A stretch of DNA of 53,736 nt from Bacteroidales bacterium UBA5281 (lineage in GTDB: Bacteria; Bacteroidota; Bacteroidia; Bacteroidales; Lentimicrobiaceae), in the NCBI GenBank assembly GCA_002410555.1, contig DHSR01000019.1, positions 1-53,736 of the forward strand. Direction: 5' to 3'. Of this stretch, positions 42,440-49,784 are shown one piece after another (within the stretch, counting starts at the first letter, position 1; each line of letters opens with the position of its first letter). A model generated the notes under the pieces. It had not been told where the DNA came from. It worked only from the letters and a program-made list of their open reading frames with translations, and ran no database searches. Both the position numbers and the translations under genes were made by a program.

Positions 42440-43495
42440 TTAAATTTCAACCAGGGGTAAGATGAAAGGATTGTTGATGGGAATGGTTGCAGACCCCAAT
42501 GATAGGCCAACTCCAAATCCTGAAATAAGCAATTGTTTGGGTTCCTTCAGCTTATCATCCAGTTCAGTGACCATTGTTAATGGAATTGACACCGAGCTGG
42601 TATTCCCAAAGCGATGCAGGCAGTAAGGAACTTTCTCTGCATCCAGCTTAAGTTTGCGGATAAGGTGATCGTTCATGAAGCGGTTGGCCTGATGAAAAAC
42701 AAAATAGTCAATATTCTCCTTTTGCATTCCGGCAAGGCCAAGTGTGTCCTTAACCGATCTGGGCACTTGAGTTATCACGAATTCAAACACCCCTGCTCCA
42801 TCCATATACCCTTGCTCATCGCTGTGAAAGCCACCATCATCCTGAAGTTTTTCAATATAGGAATCCGGGGTGCTGGGATTGCGGTAACCTCCGGATTTAG
42901 CCATAATGTAATTGCCTTTTTCCCCGTCTGAATCGAGTTTAAATACACTTTCACCCAGGGTTGAATCCTTTGAAATCATGAAAGCAGTAGCAGCATCTCC
43001 AAACAGGAAACCCGTCTGGCGGTCTTTGAAGGAATATACTTTCGACCGGGTTTCTGCATTGATCAACATTACATTTCGTATGGCAGGCTGGGCCGCCAGA
43101 GTATAGGCCAGATTGAGACCGAAAACAAAACCAGAGCAACCCAGATTTATATCAAAAGCAGCACAGGATTTGGGTAAATTGAGGCGTGACTGCATTAAGA
43201 TACCCGTGGCTGGCATACGGTAATCGGGCGTTTGGGTCACGAATATAAGCACATCGGTGTGCTCGGGCTCAAACTGACCCGAAGAAAGCAACTTAGTGGC
43301 TGCGGCATAAGCCAGATCAGAGGCACAGGTATCGGAACCAGCAATCCGCCTTTCAAAAATACCGGTTTTGTCCACTATTGCTTTTGCGTCTTCGGGGCTA
43401 AAATTGGGATTATCGGTGTAGTTGTTATACACCTCTTTGGGCACCGCCGCAGCCATACCTGAAATCCCCACACCATGATGTTTGAAAACAGCCAT
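42440..43495 (-). CDS. Ketoacyl-ACP synthase III (FabH-like)
   Basis: 351 residues. Catalytic triad complete: Cys120 in NLGCSGFVFG, His268 in FHQANRFM and Asn298 in FGNTSSVSIPL. It would condense an acyl-CoA (usually acetyl-CoA) with malonyl-ACP. Within a glycan locus and beside a dedicated ACP and SDR gene, it is more likely to make a short acyl group for sugar decoration than to start membrane lipid synthesis. ATG at 43495. It is followed almost immediately by the SDR gene. Confidence 0.9.
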   Translation of the reverse strand: MAVFKHHGVGISGMAAAVPKEVYNNYTDNPNFSPEDAKAIVDKTGIFERRIAGSDTCASDLAYAAATKLLSSGQFEPEHTDVLIFVTQTPDYRMPATGILMQSRLNLPKSCAAFDINLGCSGFVFGLNLAYTLAAQPAIRNVMLINAETRSKVYSFKDRQTGFLFGDAATAFMISKDSTLGESVFKLDSDGEKGNYIMAKSGGYRNPSTPDSYIEKLQDDGGFHSDEQGYMDGAGVFEFVITQVPRSVKDTLGLAGMQKENIDYFVFHQANRFMNDHLIRKLKLDAEKVPYCLHRFGNTSSVSIPLTMVTELDDKLKEPKQLLISGFGVGLSLGSATIPINNPFILPLVEI

Positions 43496-43506
43496 TGGTA
43501 AAAAGT

Positions 43507-43728
43507 TTAGGAATTATTTTTAATATAGTCAATGATGTCCTGCACGGTGTTCATTTTACCAAATTCGTCGCGTGGAATCACGATGCCATATTCTTCATCT
43601 ACAAATGAAATCAGCGATAAATAGGCCAGAGAATCCCAGTTTTCATATTCACGAAATTTGTCGGCCGGTTTCACAGTAGTCTCCATTTCAAGGAGTTCGG
43701 TAAGTTGTTCTAAAAAGTTTGTTTCCAT
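43507..43728 (-). CDS. Acyl carrier protein
   Basis: 73 residues from the ATG at 43728 (METNFLEQLTELLEME); an upstream in-frame start would add 23 residues unlike ACP. The phosphopantetheine site is the Ser in WDSLAYLSL, followed by the acidic recognition helix and the terminal VQDIIDYIKNN. It differs from housekeeping AcpP, which carries DSLD, and so looks like a dedicated carrier for the KAS III and SDR that follow (11 bp gap). The attachment of a phosphopantetheine arm is inferred from the motif. Confidence 0.88.
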   Translation of the reverse strand: METNFLEQLTELLEMETTVKPADKFREYENWDSLAYLSLISFVDEEYGIVIPRDEFGKMNTVQDIIDYIKNNS

Positions 43729-43912
43729 GGGTTGGTTTTTAAAGTGTGAAAATAGAGAAAATTGCTTAAAAATACATTGTTGAACATTAAAATTCAAAAG
43801 ATTTTAGCCGGTTTACAATGCTGACAGAAAAGTGAGCAAAAAGTAATTACCCAGATGCTTTCAGGAATCATAATCTTGAAAGGTATGGTGAGATTCATAA
43901 AAAGTAAATTGT

Positions 43913-44539
43913 TCATTTCTGAAAATCATCGTTTCCTTTAAAGGCTTCCGCGGTCACTTCACCTTCCTGGTTTACACCTTCCCTTAGAATAACCTTTTTA
44001 ACTGTTAAAAGTATGATCTTTACATCGAAAATAAAACTGATGTGCTCGACATAGTAAACATCATAGGCGAATTTTTCGTCCCAGGTAAGCTTATTGCGCC
44101 CATTCACCTGTGCCCAGCCGGTTATGCCTGGCAATACCAAATGGCGACGTTTCTGAAAATCATTATAATAAGATAAATACTTTACCAGTAAAGGTCGCGG
44201 GCCAACTATACTCATATCTCCAATCAATATATTTATTAACTGAGGCAATTCATCCAGTGAGGTAGACCTGATAAACTGACCAATCTTTAAAATACGCTGA
44301 TCATCCGGCAGCAAACCGCCTTGCTCATCAGTTTGATCACTCAGAGTTTTAAATTTTATCAGCTTAAAAACTTTGCCATTTTTTCCAGGTCTTTCCTGTA
44401 CAAAGAAAGGGTTCCCACGGTTTGCAACAGTTAATAAAACCATTAGCACAATAAAGAAAGGCGAAAAGAGGATTAAAGCTACTGTGGCCAGACAGACATC
44501 CAAAAATCTTTTCAAATATTTGTAGTAAAACGAGTTCAT
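43913..44539 (-). CDS. Phosphoglycosyl transferase 3 (PglC/WcaJ-C-like)
   Basis: 208 residues: N-terminal helix (about 12-37), FVQERPGKNGKVFKLIKFKT, catalytic Asp-Glu in SLDELPQLIN, GDMSIVGPRPLLVKYL and LPGITGWAQVNGRN. The GWAQVNGRN end is typical of galactosyl- or QuiNAc4N-type PGTs. ATG at 44539, 18 bp after the PIG-L gene. It starts a new lipid-linked sugar rather than extending one. Confidence 0.92.
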   Translation of the reverse strand: MNSFYYKYLKRFLDVCLATVALILFSPFFIVLMVLLTVANRGNPFFVQERPGKNGKVFKLIKFKTLSDQTDEQGGLLPDDQRILKIGQFIRSTSLDELPQLINILIGDMSIVGPRPLLVKYLSYYNDFQKRRHLVLPGITGWAQVNGRNKLTWDEKFAYDVYYVEHISFIFDVKIILLTVKKVILREGVNQEGEVTAEAFKGNDDFQK

Positions 44540-44557
44540 TATGAAAAAAAATAGGTG

Positions 44558-45232
44558 CTATTCAATAACTCTAACGATCATAAATGCCTCGGCATAATGA
44601 TAACCGACTGTTGACCCCCTGAATTTTGAAAGTGCTTCCAGCGCCTCAAGGGACCGCGAACTGGGATACTCCCTGAGCTGGCTTTTGAAGCACTTCATGG
44701 CTTCTATTTTCGTATTGAAATAATCAGTAATATCCACAAAGAAGTTAGGAATAAATACATCATTGCTGAAGGGATGTGCCCATTCGGTTTCTGAAAGTGT
44801 TTCAAAACAATAAATTTCCTTTACTGTGCAGGCATTAATGGGCCGTGCAGCCACCATTGCTGCTTTAAACACCACACTGTGATCGTTGTGGATGTCTCCC
44901 TTATGCGGCAGAAAAAGCTTCTCTATTTGCCACTCTTTAAGCACCTTTTCTATGGCTCTGGCTATTTCGGAAATAGACACCAGATCAAGTTCCGGGGCAG
45001 GAAAATCAAGGAAACGGGTATCAGTCACTCCAATTATTTTTTGTGCTTCTCTGGCCTCCCGCCTTACATTGTCAATTTTATCCGGACCATATAAGTGTGA
45101 GACGCCGCGCGACATAATTAAAACATGCACCTTATTGCCGGTACTGGCGTATTTGGTCATTACTCCACCGCAGCCTAAAACCTCATCATCCGGATGGGGC
45201 GCGATTACAAGAATATTCTTACCCGTGTTCAT
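44558..45232 (-). CDS. PIG-L family deacetylase
   Basis: 224 residues. The zinc site motif is APHPDDEVLGCGG (His13, Asp15, Asp16) with the later HNDHSVV histidines. PIG-L/LmbE enzymes remove N-acyl groups from amino sugars, cofactors or antibiotics. In this position, between a PGT and a GNAT gene, it may free an amine for re-acylation by the GNAT protein encoded upstream, a remove-and-replace logic inferred from order. ATG at 45232, 5 bp after the GNAT gene. Confidence 0.92.
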   Translation of the reverse strand: MNTGKNILVIAPHPDDEVLGCGGVMTKYASTGNKVHVLIMSRGVSHLYGPDKIDNVRREAREAQKIIGVTDTRFLDFPAPELDLVSISEIARAIEKVLKEWQIEKLFLPHKGDIHNDHSVVFKAAMVAARPINACTVKEIYCFETLSETEWAHPFSNDVFIPNFFVDITDYFNTKIEAMKCFKSQLREYPSSRSLEALEALSKFRGSTVGYHYAEAFMIVRVIE

Positions 45233-45237
45233 ATTTA

Positions 45238-45738
45238 TTATTTTAAGAGTCTAACTATTTTGGTTCGCAATGACATTTCAGCAAAAGTAATGAAACTATA
45301 CCCGGCATTTCTAAAAGCTTTTTGGGCGGCTATATCATCTTCAGTGGTATAGGTCCAAATGGTAATGTTTTTATCCGGGTATAACAATGGAATTAGAGAA
45401 AGTACTTGTGAAAAAACTCCCTGTCCTCGGTAGGATGCATGGGTTACACATGGACCCACCTGCACATCCCCTTTCTTCATAAATGGAAAGCGAAATACCT
45501 TTGGAGTCAAATAAGAGTAATGGACTACTGTTTTGTCATCCATCAAGACCAATACAGTGTAATGACCAAGACTAAAGAGAAACCAAAACAAATTGACTAA
45601 GGGTGAAAGGCCATATTTACCCCAGTCACCTAATCCTGGTTTATACTTTATTAGTGTGTATCCGATATAACTCGACGGCCAGGTTATGAAACCCTCTTCA
45701 GGAGATTGTTTGGAATAAATCAATAGCTTTCGTTTCAT
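45238..45738 (-). CDS. GNAT family N-acetyltransferase
   Basis: 166 residues from the ATG at 45738; the longer frame lies within the upstream aminotransferase-like gene. The GNAT core is evident: VQVGPCVTHASYRGQGVFSQ contains the acetyl-CoA loop RGQGVF, followed by AAQKAFRNAGYSF, a common final helix-strand of the fold. Substrate unknown; sugar amines are likely from context. Confidence 0.8.
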   Translation of the reverse strand: MKRKLLIYSKQSPEEGFITWPSSYIGYTLIKYKPGLGDWGKYGLSPLVNLFWFLFSLGHYTVLVLMDDKTVVHYSYLTPKVFRFPFMKKGDVQVGPCVTHASYRGQGVFSQVLSLIPLLYPDKNITIWTYTTEDDIAAQKAFRNAGYSFITFAEMSLRTKIVRLLK

Positions 45739-45755
45739 GCCCGGAGTTGTTATTC

Positions 45756-46730
45756 TTAACCTTTTAAAATTTGCTTCATATTTTGATAGACATGATCCAG
45801 GGTTTTCTTTCCATAACGCTGGTCGACAGGCAAAGGAATCATATAACGTGATAACCAACCTTCAAATGAATCCACAGCCACCTCCTTTAATACTGAATTC
45901 CATCTTCTACCTGTAAAAATTTGTCTTTTATTCAGTTCATCAACCATCGAAGCTTGTTCAATTACTAAGGGATAAAACATGGGGACACATGAATCATCGT
46001 AATGACGAAAAACATCAAGCATATTCATTTCTTTATATTGACCATGTGCATATTCAAAATTCCTTCTCCGGGCATCACGAATTCGTTGATAATTAATTCC
46101 ATTCAGAAGTGCTTTCGTCAAATTTGACATGTTCAGTATATCTGCATTATCAATTCTCTCCTCATTTTTCATTCTTTCTTTATACGAAGCACTACATCCG
46201 ACCTCATGACGTTCCAACAAAAACAGGGAAGTGGCGGAAGAAAAATCCTGTGGGTAATTCATGGTATTTTTTTTAGCCGAAGGTCCTACAACATAGCAAC
46301 CATCAGGAACACCAAAAAATTTTCGGGCAGAATAAACATTGTAACAATCCTCGATGGGCGGATTATAAAATGCCGGGCCATTATCGATAATGACATGTTG
46401 ATATTTTTCACTTATTTCTTTCAAAAAATCATGTGAAAATATTCCAAAATAATTCACCAATAAAACCGCGCCATCATCCGCAATATTTTCTAACTCAGGA
46501 TTGAATAAATTGTTCAGATAGTATTTTTCAATTTTAACACCTTTTTTTTGTAGAAAATCATTTACAGTCGGACATTGATAATAGGGCATATAAATTTTCT
46601 CACATCCCATCAACTGTAGCGCGTGATAGATTCCGGCCCTGGCTGAGTTTAACCTGGCAACATTCTCATCATCAGGAAAATATTCCCCCGTATTCTCAAT
46701 GTCAAGCTCAATAAAACTACCTATTTCCAT
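45756..46730 (-). CDS. DegT-like PLP aminotransferase homologue
   Basis: 324 residues, somewhat short for DegT proteins (about 370). Family features: NSARAGIYHALQL, IYMPYYQCPTVNDF, IIDNGPAF in the place of the EDAA/DAAQ segment, and the putative Schiff-base Lys137 in YSARKFFGVPDGCYVVG. Binding of PLP is therefore probable, but the usual Asp-Ala-Ala context is changed, so catalysis on an unusual substrate is possible. It lies between WbqC and GNAT genes on the same transcript. ATG at 46730. Confidence 0.75.
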   Translation of the reverse strand: MEIGSFIELDIENTGEYFPDDENVARLNSARAGIYHALQLMGCEKIYMPYYQCPTVNDFLQKKGVKIEKYYLNNLFNPELENIADDGAVLLVNYFGIFSHDFLKEISEKYQHVIIDNGPAFYNPPIEDCYNVYSARKFFGVPDGCYVVGPSAKKNTMNYPQDFSSATSLFLLERHEVGCSASYKERMKNEERIDNADILNMSNLTKALLNGINYQRIRDARRRNFEYAHGQYKEMNMLDVFRHYDDSCVPMFYPLVIEQASMVDELNKRQIFTGRRWNSVLKEVAVDSFEGWLSRYMIPLPVDQRYGKKTLDHVYQNMKQILKG

Positions 46731-46736
46731 GACCTA

Positions 46737-47432
46737 TTATTTTTGATTTGACAGCACCTTTTCCCAGTTGTATCCGCAATTCATCAAATAATCAATGATG
46801 GTTACATTGGATTGAAAATCGCCCCACAATTGCGGATATTCAAATACTTTAAAGCTGGAATACCTGAGCTCCAGACTATTTTCTTTGAAGTTATCCTCAT
46901 TTTGGTATGCCTTAGCTCCTGTTCCTGAATAATAAATACTTCCCTTCAGTGCAATACAAATATCGATGATTTTTTGTTCGCGTACTGATTCGATATTTAA
47001 ATCGGATGAATTCACAAACCGGGTTACAATTCCCAGTTTTTTACAAATAAAAGCAATCATCTCACTGTTAAACAGAGCTAAATTAGAGAAATCATCATTA
47101 TAAAACAAGCTTAAATCATTGAATACTTCCTCGAAATAGGGACTTCTTTTATAATTGGCAATAAATGTCTTTAAATGTTTTTCCTTCCAGTCCACGTCAT
47201 CATTTATCCACACTTTATTTATATTGTCTTTGAAATTTTTGCGAACAGGAATCTTTAACCGAAATGGCCCCTGTGATGTCTTAATATAGTGGTAGTTATG
47301 CATGCCCTGATTAGAGAATTGCACATCATCCAGAAACACAAAAATATCAGACTGATAAATTTTATAAAAATACCCCAGCCATGGTATAAAATTGGGCTGA
47401 TGTATTGAAATAATATTTCCTGTTTTTTCCAT
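46737..47432 (-). CDS. WbqC-like family protein
   Basis: 231 residues beginning ISIHQPNFIPWLGYFYKIYQ, the signature opening of the WbqC family (PF08889), with FVFLDDVQFSN close behind. WbqC proteins occur in O-antigen and capsule loci and have no proven activity; a role in acyl or amino acid attachment to sugars is proposed because they travel with aminotransferases and ACP genes. It sits between PGT 4 (1 bp gap) and the DegT-like gene. ATG at 47432. Confidence 0.9.
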   Translation of the reverse strand: MEKTGNIISIHQPNFIPWLGYFYKIYQSDIFVFLDDVQFSNQGMHNYHYIKTSQGPFRLKIPVRKNFKDNINKVWINDDVDWKEKHLKTFIANYKRSPYFEEVFNDLSLFYNDDFSNLALFNSEMIAFICKKLGIVTRFVNSSDLNIESVREQKIIDICIALKGSIYYSGTGAKAYQNEDNFKENSLELRYSSFKVFEYPQLWGDFQSNVTIIDYLMNCGYNWEKVLSNQK

Positions 47433-47433
47433 C

Positions 47434-48024
47434 TCAGGCTTTACGATAAATGTTATCTGTTTTAAAAAACATAAGAAAAGAGGCGAAAAAGAGTTTCAAA
47501 TCAAACATAAACGATTGATTGTGAACATATTCCACATCTATGGGAATATTAATATCCCAATCGTGCACTTCACGGCAACGGACCTGAGCCAGACCACTTA
47601 TGCCAGGTTTTACGAGAAACCTTTGCTTTTCAAAGTCATTATATTCATCTATTTTCTTGGGGAAATGGACTACTGGCGGACGCGGGCCTATAAAACTCAT
47701 CTCACCCTTAATGATGTTAAAAATTTGAGGCAATTCATCAATACTGGTCTTGCGGATAAAAGCCCCCACCTTTGTGATGCGGGGATCGTTTTCATAAAGT
47801 TTATCACTTTTGTTTAAATCCGCTTGTTTGGTAATCATCGAACGAAACTTGATGATTTTAAACACCTTCCCGTTTTTGCCCAGCCGAGGCTGCAGAAAAA
47901 AGGCAGGACCGGAAGAGTCAATCTTAATGGCTACAGCCACCAGAATTAGTAGTGGCCAAAGCAGTAGAAGTGCGAGAATTCCAATCAGTATGTCAGCAAG
48001 GGGTTTAATGATATTTTTATACAT
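47434..48024 (-). CDS. Phosphoglycosyl transferase 4 (PglC-like)
   Basis: 196 residues: N-terminal helix, FFLQPRLGKNGKVFKIIKFR, catalytic Asp-Glu in SIDELPQIFN, GEMSFIGPRPPVVHFP and KPGISGLAQVRCRE. It is complete and no closer in sequence to the other three copies than they are to each other, judged by eye, so it is not a recent tandem duplicate. ATG at 48024, 20 bp after the GT4 gene. It probably initiates the L-FucNAc-containing unit of this end of the locus. Confidence 0.92.
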   Translation of the reverse strand: MYKNIIKPLADILIGILALLLLWPLLILVAVAIKIDSSGPAFFLQPRLGKNGKVFKIIKFRSMITKQADLNKSDKLYENDPRITKVGAFIRKTSIDELPQIFNIIKGEMSFIGPRPPVVHFPKKIDEYNDFEKQRFLVKPGISGLAQVRCREVHDWDINIPIDVEYVHNQSFMFDLKLFFASFLMFFKTDNIYRKA

Positions 48025-48044
48025 ACAATTTTTTATTAACTTGA

Positions 48045-49262
48045 TTATCTTTGATTGGCAGAGAAATGATTGGCAATTATATTATAAGATTGATTGATGG
48101 TATAATTCTTCAGGAGGAAGTCATATCCATTCTGCCCCAAATCTTTAAGACTTATATCTTTGGAAAGCAAAAATTCGATTTTGTTGTGGAAATCAGTTGC
48201 ATCGCCATGTAGTGTCCAATAACCAAAATTATTCTCGGTAATGATGCTCCCGATATCGGTAACCCTATCCGTAGCAGCCAAAACCGGTTTTTTTTGTTCC
48301 ATATAGGAAAGCATCCGTGAAGGAAAATTAGGCACGGTAAAATAACTATTCAGGAAAATGAGACCTACATCACATAATGCCACCATCACATCAAACTCAT
48401 CCTTAGGCACTTGTTTAAACAACAACGCATTTCCGATGCTATGTTCTTTGATGAAGCGGTCTATTTGGTTAAAGGCTGAACCCGCTCCCACGGTAATAAA
48501 GAAAACCCGCTCATCCTCAGCTTTCATTTTCATAACCTCGAGATAAAATTCAATCCCCTGTGATTTGCCAAGGTTACCTCCGTATATAAAAATAAGCGCA
48601 TTCACAGGTATGCCATGCTTTTTGCGAAATGCTACCTTCTGATCGGCGGTAACAAGCATTCCGACCGGCTCAATGCTGTTGGGATTAACTTCTATTTTGT
48701 TTTCAGGAATGTCTGGATTGTGTTTCAGCAAATAATTCACATTGGCCTCCGACATGCAGCCGATATGATCTGAAAGCCCGTACAATTTCTTTTCCTGCTT
48801 ACGGAAGTACCTGTAAATGAAACTTTTGTCACTGAACACTTTATCATCCACAGCGGCCTGAGGATAAATATCCTTCAATAAGAGATAAGACTTCGCGTCA
48901 TCACGATGCTTAATGAATTTAACCACTCTTGAAATATTGATGGGTGGAGTAGAATATAGGATAAGATCAAATTCCACATCCCCAAAATACTTTTTAATGC
49001 CTTGTATAAACTGAAATTCGAGCATCAGATAAGCCAATCCCTTTTCAAGAACACCCGATTGCTGAAGATTGAGGGTTTTTAATTTTAAAAGCGTAAGATT
49101 TCCTTGCTCAAGCAGGCTGGTACTTTTCTTAAATTTCCGCTCCATGGGCGAAATCACATACATCTTATGCCCTTCACTGCAAAACTTCCGCACCAGATCA
49201 GGATAAATGCCCCGGTCATTGATGCTGGTGAAACGGGAAAGGGTGAGGAAGAGAATGTACAT
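48045..49262 (-). CDS. Glycosyltransferase family 4, WbuB-like
   Basis: 405 residues. Start ILFLTLSRFTSINDRGIYPD and YVISPMERK match WbuB, the L-FucNAc transferase of enterobacterial O antigens; the GT-B C-terminal half has IFIYGGNLGKSQGIEF and the sugar-nucleotide block NFPSRMLSYMEQKKPVLA. With capF and capG upstream, UDP-L-FucNAc is the expected donor. It is the only classical glycosyltransferase in the window. The ATG at 49262 lies 7 bp from the heptamer repeats of the S23-type cassette. Confidence 0.88.
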   Translation of the reverse strand: MYILFLTLSRFTSINDRGIYPDLVRKFCSEGHKMYVISPMERKFKKSTSLLEQGNLTLLKLKTLNLQQSGVLEKGLAYLMLEFQFIQGIKKYFGDVEFDLILYSTPPINISRVVKFIKHRDDAKSYLLLKDIYPQAAVDDKVFSDKSFIYRYFRKQEKKLYGLSDHIGCMSEANVNYLLKHNPDIPENKIEVNPNSIEPVGMLVTADQKVAFRKKHGIPVNALIFIYGGNLGKSQGIEFYLEVMKMKAEDERVFFITVGAGSAFNQIDRFIKEHSIGNALLFKQVPKDEFDVMVALCDVGLIFLNSYFTVPNFPSRMLSYMEQKKPVLAATDRVTDIGSIITENNFGYWTLHGDATDFHNKIEFLLSKDISLKDLGQNGYDFLLKNYTINQSYNIIANHFSANQR

Positions 49263-49269
49263 TTTGAAT

Positions 49270-49293
49270 GAGTGATCTGTGATCTGTGATCAG
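49270..49293 (-). repeat. Left heptamer inverted repeat of S23 cassette 1
   Basis: Read on the minus strand outward from the S23 gene: TGATCAC, AGATCAC, AGATCAC, TC. Three 7-nt units. The first TGA is the stop codon of the S23-type gene. Confidence 0.8.
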
Positions 49294-49661
49294 TTTGGAA
49301 TGTTTAAATTTTTATCGATTGATTTCTTAAGTCCAACGGTCATTTTTCTAATTATGACCAAATCAGTAAGCAATTTTTCAAAATGTATTTCATTCAAATA
49401 GTCCAAATTTTTGGAAATAATCAATTGGGTTTCCAGTTCAGCGAGAGAACCCAGGGTAATAGATAAAAAGTGAGAAAATTCTTTTGTAGAAGTTCTTGCT
49501 GCACCTTCAGCAATGTTTGATGGAATAGAAACTGCTGATCTTCGAATTTGATTCGTAATACCATAAATTTCACTTTTAGGAAAAGATTCAGTTGATTTAT
49601 AAATTAATGTAACGAACTGAATTGCATTCTTCCAAACATCTAAATCATGGTGTGTTCTCAT
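49290..49661 (-). CDS. S23-type four-helix-bundle protein (copy 1)
   Basis: 123 residues, all helical. Family features: HHDLDVWKNAIQFVTLIYK at the start, the very conserved SFPKSEIYGITNQIRRSAVS and IPSNIAEGAA, and LAELETQLIISKNL. This is the S23/IVP family first seen in 23S rRNA intervening sequences of Leptospira and others, related in fold to the Avd accessory protein of diversity-generating retroelements. The molecular role is unknown; nucleic acid binding is proposed. About half of its residues match copy 2 at 53.3 kb. ATG at 49661; the stop TGA is part of the heptamer repeat. Confidence 0.92.
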   Translation of the reverse strand: MRTHHDLDVWKNAIQFVTLIYKSTESFPKSEIYGITNQIRRSAVSIPSNIAEGAARTSTKEFSHFLSITLGSLAELETQLIISKNLDYLNEIHFEKLLTDLVIIRKMTVGLKKSIDKNLNIPN

Positions 49662-49748
49662 TTTTTTATCTTTTATAAATGATCAATAAATAATGATGGG
49701 TGATCTAAGATGGGCGATCCGCGGGCCGATTGCTGTTGGTTTATAACA

Positions 49749-49784
49749 GATTACTGATCACAGATTACAGATTACAGATCACTC
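49749..49784 (+). repeat. Right heptamer inverted repeat of S23 cassette 1
   Basis: Units GATTACT, GATCACA, GATTACA, GATTACA, GATCACT in perfect 7-nt register (49749-49783). Read outward on the plus strand it gives TGATCAC, AGATTAC, AGATTAC, AGATCAC, TC, the mirror of the left block. It contains the stop codon (49779-49781) of the capG-like gene. Confidence 0.8.
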
